The position numbers were made by a program, and so were the translations under genes. Positions 10,152 through 20,463 of a stretch of 64,000 bases of DNA are shown here, piece by piece; position 1 is the first letter of the stretch; every line of letters starts with the position of its first letter. Below the pieces are notes generated by a model, which had not been told where the DNA came from, made no database searches, and worked only from the letters and a program-made list of their open reading frames with translations. Source of the DNA: Fistulifera solaris (taxonomy: Eukaryota; Bacillariophyta; Bacillariophyceae; Naviculales; Stauroneidaceae); NCBI GenBank assembly GCA_030295235.1, contig AP026133.1:124001-188000 (forward strand), given 5' to 3'.

Positions 10152-11608
10152 TCATATTTGCATCAGATTCGACGTTGATAAACGTTGGTCGAGTTGTGGC
10201 ATTACAGGCGTTGTCTTCTTGAGTAGGTTGTCGAACACGATGTTCTTTGACAACATACTTTGCAATGAGTAGTCTCCTTGGACACCGGTCGGTGCAATTT
10301 TGATGAAGGTGCTTCTACAGTCCTCAGATATGCAGTCTCCAGTCTCTGATAGAGACGAGCCCCCGAAAAGCGGAGGGCAGCTGATTCTCTCTCCGGTGTC
10401 GTCTTCCAAATCAATATCGTAATCGTTCTCCAAGATCCACGAAGGCAATAGGACTTGAATTTTCCTTTGATTTTCTTGGCACAGAGACTTGAAGGGAGAA
10501 GTTAAAAATTTTGTAAAGTATTCTTTCTCGCATCCAAGTCCCATTGTCTCGCATTCAATCGAAAGAAGATGAGGATGTTGGGTCGCTGTCTTCAGCAGCT
10601 GTTGCCAACGATCGCCCAGTATTTGATATTCGCCCAACACCAATTTCTTCAAGGTGTTGTTCCTCTCCAAAACTCGAATCAACGCCAACGACAACCATGC
10701 GTTATCGTCTTCATCGACGGCACCGACAATATCTAGCTGCTGAAGATCGCTTCTGCCAACAGCTTCGAGCAACAACTCGTAATGCCTCTGCACTTCGAAG
10801 GAGTCGCATGAGATACCACTCAACACCAACGTGTGCTTCACGCGTCCACTTGCGACAGCCTTAATCAAATGCTGTAACGGTCGGAGGTCGTCGAAGAAGC
10901 AGCATTCCAGTGAAAGCTTTTCGACGTTCGGAATACTGGACAACGCGAACCTTCCATCGAAGGCAATATAGCGAAAACTGAGAGTCCGAACATGTTCGAC
11001 AGACCCCTCGTCCAGTAGGCGACACAGCTCATGCCATGAATCTTCGTAAAGGGTAAATCTTGCTCAAATGTGATCCTTTGATAAGCGGCGGACCTACTAG
11101 TCGAACCAACACAAAAGGATCTTCCTCCATCGACAAAACGGCATCGAAGAAAGGAGAGCTGCGTAGAGATATCTGTCGATGACAATGTCCATGCTTGCTG
11201 CTCCGTCAACTCAAAGTTTTCAAACTTGTACTCTCTTTGAGGATTTGTTTGAAGAATTGATTGTATTTGATGGCAAGAGAATGGCAGGTGCATCCTGTTA
11301 TCGTCCCTATTTTGTTCAGGAAGTAAAGTCACTGTATCGAAGATGTCATCCTGTCGATTCAGAATCATGGTGACAACCTTCGTAGCGCTTTCTTCATCTT
11401 TACCGTGCACAAATATCACGAAAGAATGTAAATAGGCATTTTCAAAAGCCAGCACAAGGACAGGATGGTAGCCAAAATGGCTGATTCGCTCGGAAGCAAG
11501 GAAAGCCGACTCCTTCACCACCCACAATGGAGACTCTTCGTCGCGCAGACGTAAAAGGATATCACTCAACGTTTCTTTTGTTTGATCCATAGAATGGTCT
11601 TTCATCAT
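10152..11608 (-). CDS. Diatom LRR-like protein
   Basis: About 485 aa, no signal peptide, start MMKDHSMDQTKETLSD at 11608. The middle and C-terminal parts hold irregular leucine-rich repeats of the ribonuclease-inhibitor type: FRYIAFDGRFALSS, VEKLSLECCFFDDLRPL, LQQLDIVGAVDEDD, TLKKLVLGEYQILGD. An acidic and Ser/Thr-rich tail follows. The frame slips once at the AAA/GGG runs 11048-11053; one added base gives a continuous ORF of exactly 486 codons (joining near YEDSWHELCRLL). LRR folds usually bind proteins; no partner is suggested by the context. It is convergent with the light-harvesting gene. Members of this family are numerous and fast-evolving in pennate diatoms. Confidence 0.65.
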
Positions 11609-12063
11609 AGGTTACCGTTGAGGCTATTCAACGCACATGCCATTGTCAAGATGAGATCTCTTTTGAAGCTACGCGAGGTGCGGGGGAGAAATTATGAATG
11701 ATGTGCGTATGTTCGCGCTATACGTCAAGAAGTTCGACAGAGTCCGCCTTACAGTAGCCCACTTACGGCTTGTATCTATTGAGTCCCCGTTTCACCTCTT
11801 TGTTGACACTCCAGTCCATAGTCGCTATTCATTCTTTGAGACAACGAGGATACTTTGTATCTTTCAAGAAATTCGGAGGGGTGAAACAAACATTTTTGAA
11901 TTTCGAGGTACGGTACGGTACCGGGTTCACGGAAGATTCGCGTGACTGCGAGTGTTGCTACTTACGATAAAACCTTCTTCAGGATGATCCTCCCATGTTT
12001 GGAGCGTTGACTTTTATTGCTTTTGAGTTTCGCCTTAACCTAAAACTAATAGAACACAGATTT
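11609..12063. other. Intergenic
   Basis: Lies between the LRR-like gene's 5' end and the receptor gene's 3' end. A GGTACGGTACGGTACC tract occurs at about 11908-11924. No gene seen. Confidence 0.4.
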
Positions 12064-15000
12064 TCACTCGTTCCTGCCAAAAACGTGTGATGATGAGTAA
12101 ACGTCAGCCGATTTGCCATCTGTAGGAGTCGAGTCGAATTGATTCCTTTCTGAGTCTACACCTTCTGTTTTCTCCGCCGTTTTACCCTCGACAGCATCTT
12201 CGTCGGCATTGTCTTGCATAGTGGCTATGTCGGTTAAGAGTACTCGACGATGCCAGGGCCTTGTATTTCGTTTGCCAGCTTTTATAACAGCTAGTGCTTG
12301 TTTTTCAGAAGTAAAACCTATTTCCGACCAACCATTGTCTACGACGTCGTCTTCACTCAAGTAAATATTTGAAATGACATCCGTTCGGTCATCTAAACCT
12401 GAGCTTAACGTAGCCGAAGATCGGCGAGGCAGTGAGTCTGGCGTGTTGACGTAACCACTATCATTTGAGTATCTCCCCGATTCTTCCGCAGTTGCGAACG
12501 ACACTCGACTGCGTTCTTGAAATGCCATCGAAACAGGATTATTTGGTGGAATGTTCAATGAGCCCCCTCTTCTCGTAGAAGGTAGTGTCGACAAGCTGGC
12601 AGTATTTCGAAGCCCGTTATAGTTCTCACTGAGTTTCCAAAACTTGGGGCCAAAGATCAATCCCAAAACAGTAATATTTTGCAGGAATATGGCACTGACT
12701 CGAACAAAGTAAAATACTTCTGCATTTTCTCGCACCAAAGCACTTATCGGCACGGCCACAACAAGGACTTGAAACATAAAGAGCACTACCAAGCTGAGTT
12801 GTGAACTTTCGGCAAGGTCAGAGTTAATATCTTTTGTTTGAAAGCCCAAAATAAGTGCGTAAAACAAACACAACGCATGAAAGATCATGAGAACAAGGAA
12901 AAAGTACCAACCCTCCTTTCCGCCAGAGCAGCCGCCAACACTTGATAGAGAAAATTGCTCGCTGTCATAAAGGAGTACTTCCCGTTGCCATTGTAGTGGT
13001 GCGACAACTTGCCAAGTGACTAGTATAGCCAATTCAATGGTTAACATAAAAGCCGCAATGTAAGCAACATCCCTTAATCCAACCTTCTTGCGTAGCATTC
13101 GCATGCCTGCCTGGTAGATGAGTTTAACTCGTTGAATCTTGGCGAACAGTGCGCTGAACGTTATAACAAAGCCGAGACCATAGAACCAAGGTACCGCCAT
13201 GCAAGCGGCGTCAACTCTTTGGATGTCGGGGTTTGGAACTAAGAGGGCGCCTCCAGCTTCATCTTGTTCATAGCGATAAGCAGTTTCAAAGCCCAGAAAG
13301 ATGATAGAGAGGCTGCTGAGAAACGTGCCCCTAATACAATCATCAGAAAGAGGGGTTGTGACACTTTAACCACCCATCGTTCACGATAGTACCATGTCCA
13401 AGCAAGTGCAGCTACACACATCAGAAAAAGGACGCCAAAGAGAGTATAACCAACGGCTAGAAGGGCCGATGGGATGTAGTTCATATTTTCCTCAGGTCGG
13501 TCAGGACACACAGCGAAAAAGTTACTTTCGCAGAAAGCATACTCAGGTAGTGGAACGGATTCGACGAAATCAGGACCACTCTGGACCATATGTTCTTGAA
13601 AAGATTCTTTTGTGTAAGCCATCCAAGTTAACAAGTAGATGGGCAAATTACCCTGTAAAAACGGCTGCTGATCAATTCCGAATAGTAGCTGATTCGACTC
13701 GATTCCTGCATATACATCGTCGTTCACATCAAAAGTCCCGACAATCGTTGACGGGTGGCGCTCCAAAACAAGCCTTAGGCCAGGTATTTGGTTGGGGCCC
13801 ATACTCAACAATCCAACGCCGCTCCAGTCTTCACCCACCGTACTTTCCACTATTTGTAAATATTGCTCCTTGTTATCAGGCGGTACGGCAAAGTGCTCTA
13901 CAAAGACGACATCTGGTGAAGCCGAAGCAGCTATGGCTTCTTTGAAACCTCGACACCGCTCGATGAGTGCAGTATTCCCGAAGGCATGATCCACGCAATA
14001 AGCTCGGGTCATCCCCGCTGCAATCATTCGCTCTCCAGCACCGTAGCCACCGGCATACTCATCCATACCAATGTGATGGGGCAGCCCTAAAGCTTTCGAC
14101 GATTCCTGCCCGGAATTGATACTGATAACTGGTATCCTTAAATCCAGGCATTGCTGAACGGCAATCAGCACGTCATCACTGGGGATGGTAACAAATATTC
14201 CATCAATACCATTGTCACACAAATTCCGAATTCGAGCTGCCATTTGTCGGTACAGTAACTCTTGATCGGTGGGTTCGGGGAACCGTTCGATGTCTAACGT
14301 GATCTTCATGTCATCGGCGGCTTGTTGTGCCGAAGCAAACACCGGATCCCAGAAAATATCACGCATGTGCCCGTGTACAACACCGCCTAAACGAAGTGCC
14401 GGACGGCTGGTGCACTTGCAAACGCCGGAATTGTCGGTATTATTCGCTTGAGCAACGTCTCCCTCCTGTCCATTATCCACACAGACCGGAAATGAAGCCG
14501 CATGACACACAGTATAGGAATCTGACGGCACATTTTCTATCGTTGTTAATGTCTTGCCTGCTGTATATTGCTGCTCCACGAGCGGCAGCGTCCAGGTCTT
14601 TCTAGTTGTTGCATACAAGGCTGCATTGACGACACTAGCCGACAAGGCCAGATGCTCTTGAGAGCGCCAACCAAAAAGTAATGGATTATTCGTTGAAACC
14701 AGGCTGGCATAAACATTTTTGCTGGTAAAGGTTGCCCCAACCTGTGTATCTGACGAACAACTCGTCGCTATATTCTCCAACAATTCCTCGGTATGCAGCA
14801 GCGCATAATCATACTCAGCGCAACGTTGCAGATCCGTCAACCATTCCACGGTCATGGACGTATTCTGAGCAGCAGCTTGCAAGCCTTGAAAATGAGCTTG
14901 CGCCACCGGGCTTTTTTGGTTCGACGCCACAAAGGCCGTCTGCAACGCTGTCGTGTTTTTGTCAACCGCATGTTTCAAAAAGTGCTGCCCCGACTGCAAT

Positions 15001-15362
15001 CCAACTTGATAGTCATTATCACCAATCCAACTGATGATGGTACTATCGTCATCTTCGTTTTTGGGGTTCGAGCCGTGAATGCCAAAGACTGGCAACTTCC
15101 TCGAATTCATTGCCAGCAAAGGATGCAATTGGGCGACATTTTGTTCCGCGCTGTCTTCCGGATTTCTCACAACAATGAGCGCATCGAGAGTACCGTAGAG
15201 CTGCTCGGTATTTTCATCATTCAGTACGAACAGTTGTACATTCATGTCCTGCGCCGCTTGTTGCAAAGCGGGCCATTGACTGGGAAGACTTTGCGCCACC
15301 CCCAATCGGGTCAAGCTGCGTTCAATGCACGGATCGCATCGGACGAAAGGAGACGAACTCAT
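12064..15362 (-). CDS. Class C (GABA-B-like) G-protein-coupled receptor with two PBP-like modules
   Basis: About 1,099 aa after one correction. The N-terminal 330 residues look like a type-1 periplasmic-binding-protein module (LQQAAQDMNVQLFVLN, LPVFGIHG, GDNDYQVGLQSGQHFL, AFVASNQKSPVAQAHFQGL). A second, clearer RbsB-type sugar-binding-like module follows (RLGGVVHGHMRD, AADDMKITLDIERF, NGIDGIFVTIPSDDVL, IPVISINSG, HHIGMDEYAGGYGAGERM). After a Cys-rich link comes a class C seven-helix domain (first helix YIPSALLAVGYTLFGVLFL; intracellular SQPLFLMIVLGG; MAVPWFYGLGFVITFSALFA; the KIQRVKLIYQAG loop typical of GABA-B receptors). A disordered Ser-rich cytoplasmic tail ends at 12064. A missing base at CCCC 13328-13331 splits the frame; adding it gives exactly 1,100 codons. 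The ATG at 15362 follows an in-frame stop, yet no signal peptide is visible. Such receptors are known in P. tricornutum. Confidence 0.85.
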
Positions 15363-16481
15363 TTTTCTGACTCGCTGCGCACCTCTTCTTCTAGTTCACA
15401 AGCTCTTAATTGAATTTTGCCACGGAAGAGCCTTACTCGAACAGGACGAGTCGCCGTCAACCGAATAACGAACTGATACGGAAGCTTTTACCTGTAGTTA
15501 CTGTACGACTGGCTACGGTGTTTCTCGTGGCAGATATTCCGCACGCCGACGGCCCATTTCCGGCACTGTTCGCCTCATTTTCCGACTTTGTGCCAGCAGC
15601 GAATGCCAGATGGTGCAAATTCCGAATTCCGTGTTTCGTCCGCTACTCTATATATGGAACGTCGTATGCCAAATGTCTGACGTCTAACGTTGTTCCTCAT
15701 TTAAGTTGTTTTCCTATGTTGTATGAAAACTACTGAAAAACTGAGGAAGCCATTCTGAATTGATGTTCTCTCTACTTTATACTTGTTTACCAGTCATCAT
15801 TCATATTAGTACTACGTAGTACAATTACGTAGTAGGTAGTAGCGAGCTTAATTTTCGGTGTTCTGTTACACTTACATTACAGTCTTAAAGTACGACTTAT
15901 TGCCGCACTTGAACAATGAAACCACCGCACTGGGAATCCGGTGCAGGTTTGTGGTTTGTCACTCTACTACTAACTGTGGTACAGCGATTCAGGAAACGGA
16001 GCTTCTGAGGACCGGAAGCCGAAGAAAAATGCAAATGAACAATGAACGTCAAATTTGCATTCTGACTGAGGAAATTAGGAATAAATATTACTCCGGCGTA
16101 CTCCGTAGTATTAAATCTATCTGACTATCTAGCGTTTTTTACTTGGCTAACTCTTAACGTCGTTCGTCTTAACGTTTAGCGTTTGAGCTTTGAGCTTGAG
16201 CTCTGTGGTCTCTAAACTCACTTAGCTACGGATTATATTTGGCCTTAGCTTTAATTGGAAAAGACACAAGAAGTACGACCTTTGCCCGCACAGGGAGCTC
16301 ACAACTCACAAGCCAACCCTTTTCTGCAGATGCGATCATGATGCCTAGTGAAGATTGCGCTAGATATTGCCTTCTATGTCTGAACTCCCTCTCTTGGAAT
16401 TTGGAACATTACAACGAGACTACTTGTGCAAATCACAATGAACTTAGGCTTACATTTTAACGGTTCTTTCACCCAGTCACT
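15363..16481. other. Intergenic region with TACGTA tract
   Basis: About 1.1 kb upstream of the receptor and downstream of the coiled-coil gene (both minus strand). It should hold the receptor promoter. A tract alternating TAC/GTA lies at 15807-15842. No convincing gene on either strand. Confidence 0.45.
15807..15842. repeat. TAC/GTA palindromic tract
   Basis: Self-complementary run built of AGTACTACGTAGTAC and TACGTAGTAGGTAGTAG units. It belongs to the family of GTAC-rich tracts also seen near 3270, 11910, 19250 and 22880. Confidence 0.6.
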
Positions 16482-18701
16482 CTATACATCATTATTACTC
16501 ATGTGAGCTTGGGCCAAACTATGTATTTCCGCCTGGAGGGTCTCATTGACCCGCTTTACTGTCTCCAGTTGCGACTCTTTTGCTTCCACGAATTCAGTTA
16601 ACTCACCAACTAATCGTTCCAGCTCTGCATTACGCTCGAGCAGCCGAGTTACATCCAAATCTAATCCAGCCATCTTTTGAGCGTGCTTAGCTTCTTGGTA
16701 CGCTGTGCGATAGTGTTCAAGCTCTGTAAGCGCCTCTTTCTTTTGGTTACGTAGCAACGCTACTTCTTGTTGCCGGGATGCGTCATCGGCGATCAGTTTT
16801 TCCACGTGTCGAATCGTCCGGCCATTTTTACAAATGACTGCAATTTCTTTTGCAAACTTTCGTTCTTCTGTTTGAAGTGGCATCTTTCTGCTTTCAGCTT
16901 TTGTAGCTTCATGGTGAGCGACGCGTGTTCCTGTTGATGGGCTTCCACGACAACCTGCCCTTGCTGGTATTTGTCTTCTAAAGCTTTGCATTCTACTTGC
17001 AGCGTCGCAATCAATGTGTCCTTTTCTTGTAGCTCCTTTGTTAATTGTTCTACCGCTGATTGTAACTCTACAATCCTTTGCTCTTGTCGTTCACTTTCCC
17101 TCTTTTCTTGCGCTTCCAGTTCGTTTTTTAACTGTGCTATTTCCTGTTGGGCATGTTCCAATTTATTTTCCCGGGCGTCAACGGCTGCTTGTAGGACTGC
17201 CTTTTCATTTTGCCATTGCTTAATTTGCTTTTGCAGCTCGGCATTTTGACGCTGCAACTCTAGGAGTTGTTTCGTTTGCTCATTCGGGCTGTGCGCGCGG
17301 GTATCGAGGGATGTGCTTCGTTGAAATGGAATCGGTGGGATGGGCGATCGGGAAGGAGTTATAGAAAATATATTAGGTGGAATTGGTGAACGGGGAGGAG
17401 TTGTAGAACGTTTAGTCTCATCGCTTGCTGCATTCATTGTGGATGAAGGCACTCCATATGTACCGATTGCTTCGGGAAGGGGGAGGCGTCGATAATCGAA
17501 GCTCAGCCGCAACGGGATATAGTTGCATTGAGGGCTGACATGAAGAAGAATCCCCTTTGTAGTTTGCGATGCCGAGCGCAATCAAAAAACTTTCTCTACC
17601 TAACCGGTTGAGTGCTTGACAAGATAAAATTCTCTCTCGATCCGCTAACTCATACAACAATGAGTGATTGTCTTCGTCATTCGTGGATAATGGTAAGTGT
17701 AACTGAAAGTCTTTCGGTGTAGCATACGAAGCCAGCGATGCATGGGCTCCAGTTAGTTGCTCGTGGACCAATTTGGTCGAATGATCTGCTAGTACTTGCT
17801 CGACACGCAGAGCACAACCACTTTCGGTGCGAGAAATTGAGACGCGGAACATTACATCCTTCACCATACATACGCTAGTGTACCCTGTCGTTTTCTGTGT
17901 CGCTTGTCGAATACCTTGAAATAAGGTCGGCACCATTTGTATTTTGGTTTCCGTTTGACAAGTCAGAGTCGAAAAATCGGCCATGTGCACCACACACCGA
18001 AGAAAGCGACCCGCCAAATCCGCGCTCGGCTGAAAAGCCGTGTCTGTCGCCCCTGGTAATATTCTCCACTCATCGTTGTCCGCTTTTGCGTACCACTGGC
18101 ACGAATGGATAACGTCATTCCCAGCCGGTTCGGTAGCGGATTTTCGTAGAATTAGAAGCGAAGTGTTGGTAATCTCCTGTGCAGAAGATTTTTGTAATGA
18201 TAAAAAGGCTCCAGTATTGCTTTGAAGGAACAAGGAAACGATTCCGGGAGGCTGTTTGTGTTGCTGTTGGTGTTTGTATTTATTCACTTGTTTGGACGTT
18301 TCGCTGACCACCCGCTTCGTCCAGGAGGACAATTCACTCATGGGAGAAAACGGCAACGTGATACTTGTTGCTTTCGAAAGACGAGATGAGTCTTCACAGT
18401 CTTTCTTTTCCTCTCCACTTTCCTCTTCTTCCACCACTTGAATTCCATTCTTCTCTTCGAAAGATGCACTGGCGTCGTCGTCTTCCGACACATGCAATCG
18501 CAGAGGCGATTGCTGCTTTAGCAAATTCAATATTTCTTCCAGGGACCAGTCGTATACAATAGTTTCATTGATTTGATGCAGAGCGTGGGGCGAGGCCGAT
18601 CCTGGAGACGATAGCAGAGCGCCGTGTTCTTCCAAACGAGGAAGAACTACAATTTGGTGCGTTTGCACATCGGTCCAGTCGCTAAATTCCAGTCGTTTCA
18701 T
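16482..18701 (-). CDS. Coiled-coil protein with Ig-like segment
   Basis: About 739 aa after two single-base corrections. The N-terminal 400 residues are mixed and mostly disordered, with one compact segment (about 195-260: CQWYAKADNDEW, LPGATDTAFQPSADLAGRFLR) that resembles the W-Y ... P-x-G-A ... Y-x-P ... D-x-G-R-x-L pattern of AIR9-type/Ig-like A9 domains. A strand-rich part follows (FLIALGIANYKGILLHVSP). A Pro/Ser linker repeats a SPIPP unit. The last 330 residues form a long heptad coiled coil (LLELQRQNAELQKQIKQWQN to LQAEIHSLAQAHM). Slips: extra base in CCCC 17552-17555, missing base in TTTTT 16797-16801; corrected length is exactly 740 codons. Start ATG at 18701. A structural or cytoskeletal role is likely; the family is not recognised. 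Confidence 0.65.
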
Positions 18702-19113
18702 GTTTCAAATGCAGTTCACGAAGATACTCGGTTTTCTGGTGGCTGATTGGTAAGAGCTTTGGTTAAAGTTGGAAGTAAGACACGCCAATACAAATACAGT
18801 CGATTGTTGAATTGTTGTTGTGTTGCAGGTTTGTCTTGAAACGCAGCGCGTTGGCGTTTTTCTCGGGCGCGTTCGCGTGCGAGTAGAAGTGTGCAGAAAA
18901 AGGAGCAACGTACAAAAGGACTGTGGCTCGCTTAAGTAAAAATCCGTTGAAGAAACTTAGTTCTTTCCTAGCTGGAGTTACCTTCGAGTATTTAGGGCCA
19001 AATTGGCGACTTATTGCCGATGCGAGCTTCGCGAGGCAGGCTATCATCTTTCATCGTGAATCATCATCAGTACCGCTACGAAAGAAAATTAGTTTCATGA
19101 TGAAACATGATAC

Positions 19114-19195
19114 AGGGAACGGCGTTAAAATTCTGCCTCGTCGTAGACGCTACGTAGAATCTTGTACTAGGAGGCAGAATTTTAACGTCCTTCCC
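19114..19195 (+). repeat. Palindromic MITE, copy 3 (most complete)
   Basis: 82 bp from GGGAACGGCGTTAAAATTC through core GTCGTAGACGCTACGTAGAA to GAATTTTAACGTCCTTCCC. The inverted ends pair over about 24 bp with two mismatches. It looks like the least decayed copy in the window. Confidence 0.85.
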
Positions 19196-19247
19196 AGCCT
19201 TACCAGTTACCACCGTCAAAACGAAAAACCTTTATGTTTCATGCACG

Positions 19248-19311
19248 ATGTACGGTACCGTACCGGTACTGTACTTGTACCAGGTACCGGTACCGTACCG
19301 GTAGCGTACCA
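19248..19311. repeat. GGTACC/GTACCGTAC tract
   Basis: Tract of GTAC-containing hexamers (TACGGTACCGTACCGG, CAGGTACCGGTACCG). It sits directly against MITE copy 4 on its left side. Confidence 0.6.
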
Positions 19312-19394
19312 GGAAACGGCGTTAAAATTCTGCCTCTTCGTGGACGCTACATAGAATCATCTTGTACTGGAGGCAGAATTTTAACGTCCTTTCC
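19312..19394 (+). repeat. Palindromic MITE, copy 4
   Basis: 83 bp, same ends (GGAAACGGCGTTAAAATTC ... GAATTTTAACGTCCTTTCC), with a 3-bp insertion in the core (GAATCATCTTGTACTGG) and a few substitutions. It is 116 bp from copy 3, in the same orientation. Confidence 0.8.
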
Positions 19395-20463
19395 AACCAA
19401 CCGAAGACCGAAAAACCACTATTTTTTCTGAATCCGCGGCAAACGAAAATTCAGTGACGTTTTCCGCAGGTTCTACGTATTCTACATGAAAATTTTGGAC
19501 GGCGGACATCTGTCAGGGATTTCCGCAGAAACGACTGCCAGTGATACAACTGAAAACTGAAAATACAGCTCACTATTGGCAAATTACCAAACTCCGAACT
19601 CCGAACATCATTGAAATAACTTGTCATTTCACCTTCTTTCGCGGTGTCCCTTGTTCGTTGTTAATAGCTCGCTGCTCGCTGTTTGCTGGTTCTGAGCTCG
19701 GTTTATAAAAAGTACTTTGCAACCAAGAACTGAGAATTTATCGTACTTTGATTGTATTCTTGATCGTTGATTGTTGATTGTTGATCTGATCTATGATCGT
19801 GTTACTGATCACTGATCACCACGCTACAAGCTACAACGCTTAAGAAGAACCAAGAACCAAACAACAAACTCCAATAGCCATTTACAGCCCCCAATCAAGA
19901 CTACATCAGTCACAGAAGGGCCGTAGGTCGTTGATCCAGCATCAGCAACCAGCGTCCAGCGTCCCGCGTCCAGAGACTGTGTCCGGCGTCCAGCACCAAG
20001 TAATAGCTACAAGCAACAACTGCTTTCAGTTTAGAGTCCAGACACCAGATTGATTCAGGATTCAGGCTTCACGCTCCACCACCAGCATCCAGCTTTGTAC
20101 TATTCTTGGGTCATGGTTCGTGTGACGAATGAGGAAAATACAAGTACGTCTGCGAATAGAAATCTGCTATAGTCTAGAATGTACGACCATGAGCCAAATG
20201 CCACATCATAAATCGTTAACGTTTGGCGTTTGGGATTCTTCATATTTGTCGCTATTGTCAAATGTTAGTACGCAATTGAAATAAGATGTCACCTTTCTGA
20301 TGTCCGATGTCACGATAGAAAAGAGTAGGCATTTTGCTTTTTTCTCCCTCTCGCATCCCTCGACACTTTTTGTTGGGTTCCGTTTTGCCTATCTTTCCCG
20401 TCTTCGACACAAACACAAAAAAGCAACAAGCTATTTTCAACAACAAGAAGCCTCCACGCGATT

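Larger units (their letters stand above)
18702..20463. other. 1.7-kb intergenic region with MITEs and simple repeats
   Basis: Divergent space between two coiled-coil genes, so promoters for both are expected. It holds MITE copies 3 and 4, a GGTACC tract between them, and at about 19938-20005 a run of diverged CCAGCGTC/CCGCGTC units. No convincing coding sequence. Confidence 0.5.

Noticed and set aside
10544-10864. 106-codon plus-strand ORF
   Set aside because: Opposite the LRR-like gene, with no coding character.
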